A model generated the notes under the pieces. That model ran no database searches, was not told the DNA's origin, and worked only from the letters and a program-made list of their open reading frames with translations. Below, in pieces: positions 9,027 to 18,600 of a stretch of 64,000 nt of DNA. The stretch's first letter is position 1; each line of letters begins with the position of its first letter. Origin of the DNA: Arthrobacter sp. Edens01. Lineage in GTDB: Bacteria > Actinomycetota > Actinomycetes > Actinomycetales > Micrococcaceae. Where the stretch lies: NCBI RefSeq assembly GCF_001307035.1, contig NZ_LKIU01000005.1, positions 916,300 to 980,299 on the forward strand, given 5' to 3'. A program made the translations under genes and the position numbers.

Positions 9027-9989
9027 ATGCCTGAACTCCCCGAAGTCGAGGTAGTCCGCCGCGGTCTTGCCCGCTGGGTGCGCGGCCGCACCATCACCGG
9101 CGTCGAGGTCCTGGATACCCGCTCCATCCGCCGGCATGCGCCCGGGCCTGAGGACCTGCGCGGCAATCTTGAGGGTGCGCGTGTGCTGGACGTAGTCCGG
9201 CGCGGCAAGTTCCTGTGGATGCCGGTGGCCGAGGCTTCAGCGCCCGACGCCGAACCCCCGTTTGCGCTGATGGCCCATCTGGGTATGAGCGGGCAGCTGC
9301 TCATGGAAGATCCGTCACTGCCGGACGAGAAGCATCTGAAAGTCCGCTTTACGCTCAGTCCGGCTGTGGATGCGGACGGGACCGTCATGCCCCAGGAACT
9401 GCGCTTCGTGGACCAGCGGATCTTCGGCGGAGTCTTCCTCGCGGACCTGTTGCCCACTCCGGACGGAGAGCCCGGCGGATTGTCCGAAACAGGCCTGCCG
9501 CTGGTGCCGTCCGAGGCCGCCCATATTGCGCGTGACCCGCTGGACCCGGCATTCTCCTTTGACACCTTCTACCGCCGGCTCAGGGCCCGCCGCACCGGGA
9601 TCAAACGGGCGCTGCTGGACCAGGGGCTGGTCTCCGGCGTCGGGAACATCTATGCGGACGAAGCGCTGTGGGCAGCGAAGCTGCACTTCGCCAGGCCCAC
9701 CGACACGATGCGCCGGGCAGACGCCCTGCGGCTGGTGGAAGCGGCGCGTGACGTGATGCTCCGCGCCCTGGAAGCCGGCGGGACCAGCTTTGATTCGCTG
9801 TACGTCAACGTCAACGGCGCATCCGGCTACTTTGCCCGTTCCCTGAATGCCTACGGGCGTGAGGGAGAGCCGTGTCCGCGGTGCGAGGTGGCAGGACTTC
9901 CCACACTGATCCGCCGTGATTCGTTCATGAACCGCTCGTCGTACAGCTGTCCGGTCTGCCAGAAGCGCCCGCGCAACGGCCGGTGGTAG
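9027..9989 (+). CDS. mutM: Formamidopyrimidine-DNA glycosylase MutM/Fpg
   Basis: Base-excision repair enzyme that removes 8-oxoguanine and formamidopyrimidines and nicks the abasic site. The 320-residue protein starts [13 protein letters not shown], in which Pro2 is the catalytic amine and Glu3 the acid. The conserved Lys lies in [11 protein letters not shown]-terminal zinc finger is intact (CPRC and CPVC, about residues 283-312). The ATG at 9027 is fixed because the new N-terminal Pro is essential; it lies 7 nt after the rnc stop. Confidence 0.97.
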   Translation: MPELPEVEVVRRGLARWVRGRTITGVEVLDTRSIRRHAPGPEDLRGNLEGARVLDVVRRGKFLWMPVAEASAPDAEPPFALMAHLGMSGQLLMEDPSLPDEKHLKVRFTLSPAVDADGTVMPQELRFVDQRIFGGVFLADLLPTPDGEPGGLSETGLPLVPSEAAHIARDPLDPAFSFDTFYRRLRARRTGIKRALLDQGLVSGVGNIYADEALWAAKLHFARPTDTMRRADALRLVEAARDVMLRALEAGGTSFDSLYVNVNGASGYFARSLNAYGREGEPCPRCEVAGLPTLIRRDSFMNRSSYSCPVCQKRPRNGRW

Positions 9990-10007
9990 CTCCTGCCCGG
10001 CTGGTGG

Positions 10008-10826
10008 CTAGCTGCTGCGCAGCTCTGCCACCAGTGCATCGTTGTAGAGTGGCCAGGCTTCCGCTGCCCAGGGACCAAAGTCCCGGTTGGTGAGGGCTAC
10101 CGCAGCGGTTTTCAGCTCCGGGTCCACCCACAGGAACGTCCCGGACTGTCCGAAGTGCCCAAAGGTCTTCGGAGAGTTGTCCTGCCCGGTCCAGTGCGGG
10201 GACTTTCCGTTGCGGATTTCGAATCCCAGGCCCCAGTCGTTCTCCTTCTGCCGGCCGAAGCCGGGCAGTACTCCGGCCAGACCGGGGAACACCACGGAAG
10301 TGGCAGCGGCCAGCGAATCCGCCGAGATCAAAGTTGGGTTCTGCAGCTCCGCAGCGAACCTGCTGAGATCCGCTGCCGTTGAGACCGCACCGGCAGCCGG
10401 TGAGCCCTCCAGAGAAGAGTCCTTCATGCCCAGCGGAGCCAGAACTGCTTCCTGCAGGTAGTCCGCGAAGGGGATGCCCGTGGCGTGTTCCAGGGTTTCG
10501 CCCAGGACCTCAAAGCCGGCGTTGGAGTACAGGCGCCGGGTTCCGGGTTCGTAGCGGACGGTGCGGTCCCCGAAGTCATAGCCGCCGGTGTGGGCCAGGA
10601 GATGCCGGACAGTGGAGTTTTCCGGTCCCGCAGGATCGTCCAGGGACAGGGCTTCCTCTTCCAGGGCAACCTGGTAGGCGTAGGCACTCAGCAGTTTGGT
10701 GACAGAGGCCAGCGGAAACCGTTTCTGCTGGTCGCCGGCGGTTCCGAGGACGGTACCGTCGGCCGCAATGACGGCGGCGGAAACGTTTTCTGCGGGCCAG
10801 GACTGGGTCTGTTCGAGAGTCTTCAT
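10008..10826 (-). CDS. Serine hydrolase of the beta-lactamase/EstB family, downstream of oleD
   Basis: A 272-residue cytoplasmic protein (no signal peptide) of the class C beta-lactamase/esterase/DD-peptidase-like family. It shows the SxxK motif SVTK (S41, K44), YSN (100-102) and the third motif HFGQSGT (224-230, the KTG equivalent). It starts only 10 nt after the oleD stop and reads in the same direction, so it should share the ole transcript. Family members hydrolyse esters or lactams. Because OleC makes a beta-lactone, a lactonase or editing role is conceivable but untested. ATG 10826 is chosen because longer forms run into oleD. Confidence 0.85.
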   Translation of the reverse strand: MKTLEQTQSWPAENVSAAVIAADGTVLGTAGDQQKRFPLASVTKLLSAYAYQVALEEEALSLDDPAGPENSTVRHLLAHTGGYDFGDRTVRYEPGTRRLYSNAGFEVLGETLEHATGIPFADYLQEAVLAPLGMKDSSLEGSPAAGAVSTAADLSRFAAELQNPTLISADSLAAATSVVFPGLAGVLPGFGRQKENDWGLGFEIRNGKSPHWTGQDNSPKTFGHFGQSGTFLWVDPELKTAAVALTNRDFGPWAAEAWPLYNDALVAELRSS

Positions 10827-10836
10827 CCCTGCCATC

Positions 10837-11823
10837 CTATGCGGCGTAGTGCTTCGCCAGCCGGGCCATGCCATCCTCGACCGAGACCTCCGGCTCCCAG
10901 GCCAGGACCTGCCGGGTCTTCCGCTGGTCGAACCAGTGCGAGGTGGAGAGCTGCTCGGCCAGGAACCGGGTCATGGGAGGTTCATCCTGCACCAGCCCGC
11001 GGGCCCCGGCGGCCAGCCACGCCTTTTCAATCACGCTTCCGGCCCCTCGGGCCAGCCAGCCGGGCACACTCAGTGACGGCGCCGGGATCCCGGCAGCGGC
11101 ACAGATGCCGGAGATCATTTCCCGGACCATGCGCGGCTGGCCGTTGGTGACCACCAGCGCCTGGCCGTGCGCCTGTTCCATCCGGTCCAGCGCGCGGGCA
11201 ATGGCGGATGCAGCGTTGTCCACGTAGGTGGTGTCGATCAGCGCCGCGCCTTCGTCCAGCAGGGGCAGCCTGCCGGATCGTGCCCGGTCCATGACCCGTT
11301 CCACGAGCTGGGTGTCGCCGGGTCCCCACACGATGTGCGGCCGGATGGCGGCGACCCGGAAATCCGCCGAGTCTTCCGCCAGTGCAAGCAGTTCAGCGGC
11401 GGCCTTGGAACGGGCATAGTGGCCGCGGGCCCGTTCCGGATCCGCGGTGCCGGCGCCGGCGCCGGCAATCGGCTCGCCAAAGTGGGCCACAGAGGGGGAG
11501 GAGACAAACACGACGTCGCGTACTCCTGCAGCCCGGGCCGCGTCCAGGATGTTCCGGGTACCGTCGATGTTGGTTGCCTGGAACTCAGCCCACGCACCGG
11601 TAAAGGAAACCTTGGCAGCCAGGTGGACGACGGCGTCGATCCCCGCCATCGCGGCGTCCACAGCCGTGCGGTCCGTGATGGACCCGGCCACTGACTCCAG
11701 GCCCGGATCGGACGCCGGGCGACGCTGCAGGGTCCGCACATAGTGTCCCTGTCCGGCGAGGACGCCGGCTACGGCACCCCCGAGGAGGCCGCTGGCCCCC
11801 GTAACCAGGATCCGCCGGCTCAT
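10837..11823 (-). CDS. oleD: OleD, 2-alkyl-3-ketoalkanoate reductase (NAD(P)H-dependent SDR)
   Basis: Extended short-chain dehydrogenase of 328 residues. In olefin biosynthesis OleD reduces the beta-keto acid made by OleA to a beta-hydroxy acid. It shows the cofactor loop TGASGLLGG (8-16) and the catalytic pair in YARSK (Y136, K140), with Ser in FVSSPSV. Its ATG overlaps the oleBC stop by 4 nt (ATGA), so the genes are coupled. The family alone would read NAD-dependent epimerase or 3-beta-HSD; the OleD assignment rests mainly on its place next to oleA and oleBC. Confidence 0.9.
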   Translation of the reverse strand: MSRRILVTGASGLLGGAVAGVLAGQGHYVRTLQRRPASDPGLESVAGSITDRTAVDAAMAGIDAVVHLAAKVSFTGAWAEFQATNIDGTRNILDAARAAGVRDVVFVSSPSVAHFGEPIAGAGAGTADPERARGHYARSKAAAELLALAEDSADFRVAAIRPHIVWGPGDTQLVERVMDRARSGRLPLLDEGAALIDTTYVDNAASAIARALDRMEQAHGQALVVTNGQPRMVREMISGICAAAGIPAPSLSVPGWLARGAGSVIEKAWLAAGARGLVQDEPPMTRFLAEQLSTSHWFDQRKTRQVLAWEPEVSVEDGMARLAKHYAA

Positions 11824-14450
11824 CGGCGTGCTCCCGGCGCGGAAACCCGGCCTCCGGCCAGGACCTCTGCGGCCCAGGTCCCAAGGGCTGAACGGTCAAT
11901 CTTGGAGTTGTGCCGGATGTCGGTGGGCATCTGCGGCAGAACCAGTACCGCGGCCAAATCCAGCCCGCAGCGTTCAGCAACGGCGGTACGCACGGCAGTG
12001 GACAGGGACGCGTCGGCCGGTCCGGGACGGCGCGCGCCGTTCACGGTCTCCACCACGGCGACGGGGACCTGCGTGCCGGCCGGTCCCACACCTACCAGGG
12101 CGGCAAGGCGCACTTCCGGCACCGACTCGGCGGCCTGTTCCGCGGCGACAGGGGTCACCGCGCCGCCGGGGGTGGTGAGGACATGCCCCAGCCTGCCTTC
12201 GACCCAGAGGCGGCCGTCGGCGTCGAAATGGCCTACGTCCCCGGTCCGGTGCCAGCCCGGCAGCGAACTGCTGTGCTGTTCGGTGATCCACAGCCGGTCA
12301 TACCGGTCCTTGACGTGCGGGGCGCTCACCAGGATTTCCCCGGTAACGCCGGCGTCTTCGGTGATCTCGACTCCGGCGGTTCCGTCTGCGGCCAGCGGCG
12401 CCAGGGCAACCCGGGCGCCGGCAACCGCGGTTCCGACGCAGACGCCGTTGCCGATTCCTGCCTTGCGGATCTGTTCCAGGCTGATGTCCGTGACCGGCAG
12501 GGCCTCGGTCATGCCATAGGGGGTGTGCAGCTCGGCGGCCGGGACCAGTTCCTGCACCCTGGTCAGCAGTGCCTCCGGGATCGGGGCACCGGCGGAAAGC
12601 AGGAGCTCCACCTTTGCCAGTGCCTGGCGCTGGTCCGGGTTCAGATCCGGTGCGGTTGCCAGCACGTTGGCCAGCGCTGCAGGGGACGCGAATACTGTGG
12701 TGGCCTGGACAGCCGCAGCGGCATTGGCCAGGGCGGCAGCGGTCAGGGTGCGCGGCGCAGTGACGTCCATGTCCGGTGTCACCGAGGTAGCGCCGAGCGC
12801 CGGTCCCAGCAGGGCAAACGGCGCAAAACCTGCTACCAGCGATGAGCCGGCCTTGAGGTTGTACGTCTCGCGGAGGGTGTCCCTCATGGCCGCAAGCCGG
12901 CGGTGGGTGTAGACGGCGCCCTTTGCCGGGCCCGTGGAGCCGGAGGTGAACAGCACGGCGGCATCGGCGTCCGGATCGGTCTTCCAGTCCGGAGCCGGCC
13001 GGCCTGTTCCGGCAGCCGTCAGTTCAGCCACCGTATGCGCCGCGCCGAGCAGGCGCAGCCGGGCCGGTGAGGCTTCGCCGGCCAGGATGCGGGTTCCCGG
13101 CCAGCCGAAGAGCCGGGCTCCGGCGAGGCCGCGCTCTATTCCGACGATGAAATCCGGGCCTGCCCCCTTGATGGCACGGCTGAGGCCCTTGGTGCCCAGT
13201 CCGGCGTCGGCAACGACCACGACTGCGCCGAGCTTCAGGCAGGCATAGATCAGGGTTGTGAGCTCTATGCCCGGCGGCACCAGCAGGTTCACCCGGTTCC
13301 CCGGACGAACCCCAATGTCTGCCAGGCCTGCCGCCAGGGCATTGACGCGGGTATCCAGCTCGGCCCAGGAAAGGACGGCCGGGGCTTCCCCGGATGATGC
13401 CGGCGCCATGTCCACGACGGCGGGGGAGACGTCAGTGGCCCGATCATCGAGTTCTGCGGGCATGGGACGGAACCCTGCGGTGCCGGAGGTATCAGCGGGC
13501 CGGGAGGCGGAGGGCGTTTCCTTGGCGTGCAGGGCGCCCAGCCAGTCAAAGACCGGTGCGGCGATGTCACGGTCCTCGGCCACCAGATGGCCGGCTCCTT
13601 CAAAGCGGTGGACGTCCGCCTGCGGCAGCCGCTTCAGCAGGTCCCGCAGGTAGCGGTCGGAGAAAACCGGGTCCTTGGGGCCCCACAGTGCCAGGACCGG
13701 GACGGTGAGTTTGCGGATGCCTTCGGCAACCCGCGTGAGCGCACGGAAGCTCGGATGTGTTTCGTCACCCGGGATGTCGGCCACGAAATTGCCCACGCCC
13801 TCACGGCGTGAGGCACCGCGGTACGGCGCTGCGTAAGCGGCGCGGATCTCAGGCTGCAGTGCCGGCTGGGCCAGGGAATGCGTGACGCGGAGGAAGGCAT
13901 CGGTGCGTTTGGTGCCCCATCCGTGGACGGCCGGGTGCAGTGCCAGCTTCAGTGCCGGGGGCAGGGAGAACCCGGCAGGGTGCACGGCGGTGTTGGTCAG
14001 GACGACTCCGGCGAGCTGGCTGCGGTGTGCCAGTGCCCAGCCCAGGGAAATGATGCCGCCCCAGTCATGGCCCACGGTAACCACGGGTCCGGTGATCCCC
14101 AGGGCGTCGGTGAGGTCGCCAAGATCGGAAATGCGATCCGCGAGCCGGCGGAAAGTGCCGGTCCGGGCGGAGAAGCCCATATCCAGCTGGTCCACGGCGA
14201 TGACACGCCAGGGACGCTCCGCCGTGCTGCCGGCGGCTGCGAGTGTCCGCCAGAGGTAGGACCAGGTGGGATTACCGTGCACGCACAGCAGCGTTCCCGC
14301 CGGTTCGGCGCCGCGGGCTTCAAGATCCGGGCTGTTGTCCAGCAGATGCCATTTGTGGACGGTGCCGGGCTGGTCCACAGCAGCAGAGGAAGGAACCTGG
14401 ACATAGCGGGACCACGCGGCCGGAACACCGGGCCAGAGCTCTGCTACCAC
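11820..14450 (-). CDS. oleBC: OleBC fusion: beta-lactone decarboxylase plus beta-lactone synthetase
   Basis: An 876-residue fusion. Residues 1 to about 305 are OleB, an alpha/beta hydrolase of the haloalkane dehalogenase type: HGNPTW (58-63), nucleophile Asp129 in VGHDWGG, acid Asp260, base His288. Residues about 330-876 are OleC, an ANL-family AMP-dependent enzyme: FTSGSTGPAKG (501-511), YGMTEALPVTD (about 645-655) and HRTGDVGHF. OleC converts the beta-hydroxy acid to a cis-beta-lactone and OleB decarboxylates it to the cis-olefin. GTG 14450 is chosen: GGAG lies 5 nt upstream and the codon overlaps the oleA stop. The in-frame ATG at 14498 lacks such support. OleBC fusions are known in actinobacteria. 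Confidence 0.92.
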   Translation of the reverse strand: MVAELWPGVPAAWSRYVQVPSSAAVDQPGTVHKWHLLDNSPDLEARGAEPAGTLLCVHGNPTWSYLWRTLAAAGSTAERPWRVIAVDQLDMGFSARTGTFRRLADRISDLGDLTDALGITGPVVTVGHDWGGIISLGWALAHRSQLAGVVLTNTAVHPAGFSLPPALKLALHPAVHGWGTKRTDAFLRVTHSLAQPALQPEIRAAYAAPYRGASRREGVGNFVADIPGDETHPSFRALTRVAEGIRKLTVPVLALWGPKDPVFSDRYLRDLLKRLPQADVHRFEGAGHLVAEDRDIAAPVFDWLGALHAKETPSASRPADTSGTAGFRPMPAELDDRATDVSPAVVDMAPASSGEAPAVLSWAELDTRVNALAAGLADIGVRPGNRVNLLVPPGIELTTLIYACLKLGAVVVVADAGLGTKGLSRAIKGAGPDFIVGIERGLAGARLFGWPGTRILAGEASPARLRLLGAAHTVAELTAAGTGRPAPDWKTDPDADAAVLFTSGSTGPAKGAVYTHRRLAAMRDTLRETYNLKAGSSLVAGFAPFALLGPALGATSVTPDMDVTAPRTLTAAALANAAAAVQATTVFASPAALANVLATAPDLNPDQRQALAKVELLLSAGAPIPEALLTRVQELVPAAELHTPYGMTEALPVTDISLEQIRKAGIGNGVCVGTAVAGARVALAPLAADGTAGVEITEDAGVTGEILVSAPHVKDRYDRLWITEQHSSSLPGWHRTGDVGHFDADGRLWVEGRLGHVLTTPGGAVTPVAAEQAAESVPEVRLAALVGVGPAGTQVPVAVVETVNGARRPGPADASLSTAVRTAVAERCGLDLAAVLVLPQMPTDIRHNSKIDRSALGTWAAEVLAGGRVSAPGARR

Positions 14451-15469
14451 GCGATCTCCATCATGGTGGTGTTCAGGCCCGAGCCCACACCCATGCACAG
14501 CACCCGGTCACCGGGAACCAGAGTGCGTGCTTCCTGGGCCAGGGTCATCGGCAGCGAAGCCGGACCCACATTGCCCCAGCGCGGGAACGTGATGGGCACT
14601 TTGGTCCGGTCCAGGTCCACGGCCTTGATGATGGCGTTGGTGTAGGAGTTGGACACCTGGTGGGTCACGTAGCGGTCCATGGAGGTCCAGTCCCAGCCGT
14701 TTTCATGGGCTTCATGCCACGCCGTCACAACAAGGTCCAGGCCGCCGTCCAGCAGGCCCTTGGTGTCCGTGTACATGCCGCCTTCGCCGCCCACACACAG
14801 TTCGTGGTGCTCTGTCCCTGCGCGGGAGACCCCGCCCAGGATCCGGTGTGATCCGGGGTGGTCTGCCGCCCGGCCGATGACGGCAGCCGCTGCGCCGCTG
14901 CCCAGCGTCAGGGTGGCGAATTCCCGCAGGTAGTCCTCGCGGGTGGAATCTTCCCGGTTCAGGCGCCCGAAGGTGGTTTCCTGGACGACCTGCGAGTCTT
15001 CTCCGGCAACGATCAGCGCGTAGTCGATCTGCCCGGACTCGATCATGTTCGAGGCCATGGTGATGCCGTTGACGAATCCCAGGCACGCGTTGGCCAGGTC
15101 AAAGTTCAGGGCGGAGGACGGCAGGCCCAGATTGTGGTGGATCTTGACCGCGACGGACGGCTCCAGGTTCTTCCGGGTAACGGAAGTGTTGATCAGCAGG
15201 CCGATCTGCGAGGGTTCGACGCCGGCCTCGGCCATCGCCTTGGCGCCCGCTTCGATGGCACCGTCCTCAAACGTTGTGCCCGGAGCCCACCATCGGCGTT
15301 CCTCGACGCCGGCCACCCGTTTCAGGAGACCCTTGGAGAGCCGCAGCCGTTTCAAGGAAGGGGAGAGCCGTTCATCGAAATCCTGCGAGCTTACAACAAC
15401 GGGTGCCTCTACGCTCTTGACGCTGAGGAGTGCCGTGTTGGTGTGGTGGAAGTTGAAGTTCCCGCTCAA
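14444..15469 (-). CDS. oleA: OleA, acyl-CoA head-to-head condensing thiolase-fold enzyme
   Basis: Thiolase-fold enzyme, related to FabH, that joins two fatty acyl-CoA chains into a 2-alkyl-3-ketoalkanoate. The triad is present: Cys129 (NACLGF), His270 (VTHQVSNSY) and Asn300 (GNVGPASLP). Glu103 has the same spacing to the Cys as the OleA-specific catalytic Glu117 of Xanthomonas OleA. The product has 341 residues from TTG 15469 (MSGNFNFHHTNTALL), which fits OleA N-termini and has AAGGCAGG upstream. A TTG at 15493 would add 8 residues. It is the first gene of oleA-oleBC-oleD. Confidence 0.92.
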   Translation of the reverse strand: MSGNFNFHHTNTALLSVKSVEAPVVVSSQDFDERLSPSLKRLRLSKGLLKRVAGVEERRWWAPGTTFEDGAIEAGAKAMAEAGVEPSQIGLLINTSVTRKNLEPSVAVKIHHNLGLPSSALNFDLANACLGFVNGITMASNMIESGQIDYALIVAGEDSQVVQETTFGRLNREDSTREDYLREFATLTLGSGAAAAVIGRAADHPGSHRILGGVSRAGTEHHELCVGGEGGMYTDTKGLLDGGLDLVVTAWHEAHENGWDWTSMDRYVTHQVSNSYTNAIIKAVDLDRTKVPITFPRWGNVGPASLPMTLAQEARTLVPGDRVLCMGVGSGLNTTMMEIAW

Positions 15470-15682
15470 AATGCCTGCCTTGTCTGCTGCCAAAAAGATC
15501 GCGGTCCGGGCCCGGTCGTGACCCGTAACGGCGCCGTCGAACCATATGATTCTCCTAGAAGCCTACTTTCCTGCCCGGCCCGGACGGCGCGAAATCCCGG
15601 ATTACGCTCTGCGAGTACTGCGCTTAAGTGTGGGGCATCACCCGGCTTTAGTGAATCTTCCACAAACGAGAGACTGAGGCCA

Positions 15683-18600
15683 GTGCACTTAAAGACCCTG
15701 ACGATGCGGGGCTTCAAATCCTTCGCATCGGCCACAACGTTCGAGTTCGAACCGGGAGTGACCGCCGTCGTCGGCCCCAACGGTTCGGGCAAGTCCAACG
15801 TAGTGGATGCCCTGGCCTGGGTCATGGGGGAGCAGGGCGCTAAGACCCTGCGGGGCGGAAAAATGGAGGATGTCATTTTTGCGGGCACCTCCGGCCGGCC
15901 GCCGCTGGGCCGGGCACAGGTATCCCTCACCATCGACAACTCCGACGGCGCCCTGCCCATCGACTACTCCGAAGTCACCATCTCCCGCACGCTTTTCCGC
16001 GCCGGCGGTTCCGAATACGCCATCAACGGCGCCCCGTGCCGCCTCCTGGATATCCAGGAGCTGCTCTCCGACTCCGGACTGGGCCGGGAAATGCACGTGA
16101 TTGTGGGGCAGGGCCAGCTGGACAAGGTCCTGCACGCCTCACCGGAGGACCGCCGGGGCTTCATCGAGGAGGCTGCCGGAATCCTCAAGCACCGCAGACG
16201 CCGCGAGAAAACGGTCCGCAAGCTCGATGCAATGCAGGCCAACCTGGCGCGCCTGACGGATCTCACCGCAGAACTGCGCCGCCAGCTGGGGCCGCTGGGA
16301 AAGCAGGCTGCCGTGGCACGCCGGGCCAAGCAGGTCCAGCTGGACGTGCGGGATGCCCGTGCCCGGCTGCTGGCCGACGACATCGTGACCCTCGCCGCTG
16401 CCGTTGAACAGGACACCGCAGCGGAGAACGCACTGCGCGTGCGCCGGCAGCAGGTGGAACAGGAAGCGGAGGCGCAGGGAGCCAGGCTGGCGGAACTTGA
16501 ACGCCTGGCCGCGCAGGCAACGCCGCGGGTCAACGCCGCCCGGGACGCCTGGTATGCGCTCTCCTCCGCGCGGGAACGGCTGCGGTCCCTGGCCGCGCTG
16601 GCCGAGGAACGGCGCCGCCTGCTCGGCTCGGCGGAACCGGCCGCCGACCCTGGCCGGGACCCGGAGAAACTGCAGGCACAGGCCGAACGCGTCCGGGCCG
16701 AAATGCAGGCCCTGGAAGCGGAAGCAACTGAGCGTGAAGGCATGCTGGAAGACGCCGTGGAGGTGCGGGCTGCCGCCGAGGAGGAAGCCGCGGCGGAGGA
16801 ACGCCGGCTGGCGTCCCTGCTGCGTGCCGCCGCGGACCGCAGGGAAGGCATGGCCCGGCTCTCCGGATCCGTCTCCGCTGCCCGCTCCCGGGTTGAGGCC
16901 GCTGAGGCAGAGCTCGGGCGCCTGCGCGCCTCGATTGCGCAGGCCGAGGAACGCCGGCGCACCGCCGAAGGGGATTTCGCAGCCCTGGAACAGGAAGCCG
17001 CCGGAGCAGAGTCCGGTGAGGAAGGGCTCGACGCCGAGTACGAGGAAGCCACAGACGCCCTGGAAGCCGCCGAAACCCGGCTGGCCGGGCTGCTGGAGGA
17101 AGAACGGCAGGCAGTCCGCGACCGGGAAACCCTCACTGCGCGCCGTGACGCCCTTGCCGTGGGCCTGGACCGCCGTGACGGCTCCCGCGCGGTGCTGGAC
17201 GCCGGACTGGAAGGAGTGCTCGCACCCCTGGCCGACCTGGTGACTGTGACCCCGGGTTATGAGCGCGCCGTCACCGCCGCTCTCGGGACGGCAGCCGAGG
17301 CCCTCGCGGTGCGCGAACTCGACACAGCTCTCCAGGCGCTCAAGCTGCTCAAGGACACCGGTTCGGGGCAGGTAAGCCTGGTTCTCGCCGGAGTGCGCGG
17401 TCCCGGAGACAACGAGGAGCTGCCCGGGCTGCCTGACGGGTGCGTTTACGCAACGGATCTGGTCCAGGCAGTCCCGGAAGCGGCAGCAGCCGTGCGCACC
17501 CTCCTGCGCCGCGCCGTCGTCGTGGATTCGCTGGAACGCGCCGCCGGTGTGCTGGCCGCCGGTCCGGGCCTGAGGGTGGTCACAGCGGACGGCGATGTGC
17601 TGACCACGTTCACCGCTGCCGGCGGTTCCACCACGGCTCCCGGACTGATTGAGATCCAGGCCGCCGTCGAGGAAACGCAGAACCGGCTAACAGAGGCCGT
17701 GTCCCGGGCAGAGGCGGCACGCTTCGCGATCTCCGCAGCCCGGGCAGAGCGTGACGCTGCCCAGGCCCGGGCAGACGCTGCTCTGGCGGTACTGCATGAA
17801 TCCGACGCCCGGCTGGCTGCGGTAGGGGAACGGCTGGGCGCGCTGGGCTCGGCCCTGCGTTCGGCCGCCGGGGAAGCTGAACGGCTCACCCGGCTCGCGG
17901 AGGCGGCGCAGGAGAACCTGGCACGTGAACAGGAGAAACTCGCCGAAGTCACCGGCCGCCTCGCCGCAGCACAGGACAGTTCAGCGGACACGGCCGAACC
18001 CTCCACGGACCGCCGCGATGCGCTGGCGCTCGCTGCCGCCCAGGCACGCCAGGCCGAAATGGATGCGCGGCTCTCCCTTCGCTCTGCCCAGGAGCAGCTG
18101 GCCGCCGTCTCCGGACGCGCTGAATCACTGGAGCGGGCAGCCGCGGCCGAACGCCGCGCGCGGGCTGCCGCAGCACAGCGGGCCCGGGTGCGAGCCGCAC
18201 AGGCGGCACGGGCACAGGCAGTGGCGCAGGCTGCCTTGCTGGCCGGACGCTGGGCAGACGTGTCGCTGGAAGCGGCCGCGGCCGAACGTGACAAGGCCGA
18301 GGCCGTCCGCGCTGAGTTCGACGCGGAGCTGACCACGGTCCGGGCGGCCAACGCCGAGGCCGTGGCTGAACTGGCCAAACTCACCGACTCGGTGCACCGT
18401 GATGAGCTGCTCCGCGCCGAGAAGAGGCTGCGGATCGAAGCCCTCGAAACGCGTGCCGTGGAGGAACTGGGCATCACAGCGGACAACCTGGTGGCGGAGT
18501 ACGGTCCGGACAAACTGGTGCCGGTGCCTGCCGAGACTGCGGAGGGTGCCGGGAAATGGGCTGCCCTGCACGTGCCGGTGGACGATGACGGGAACCCCGT

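Noticed and set aside
15470-15493. TTG 15493 as the oleA start
   Set aside because: It has no SD; TTG 15469 has one and matches OleA N-termini. The 8 extra residues remain possible.
14858-15682. Frame open for 275 codons upstream of smc, antisense to oleA
   Set aside because: It is a high-GC shadow frame. SMC homology starts at GTG 15683 and oleA on the other strand has all catalytic motifs.
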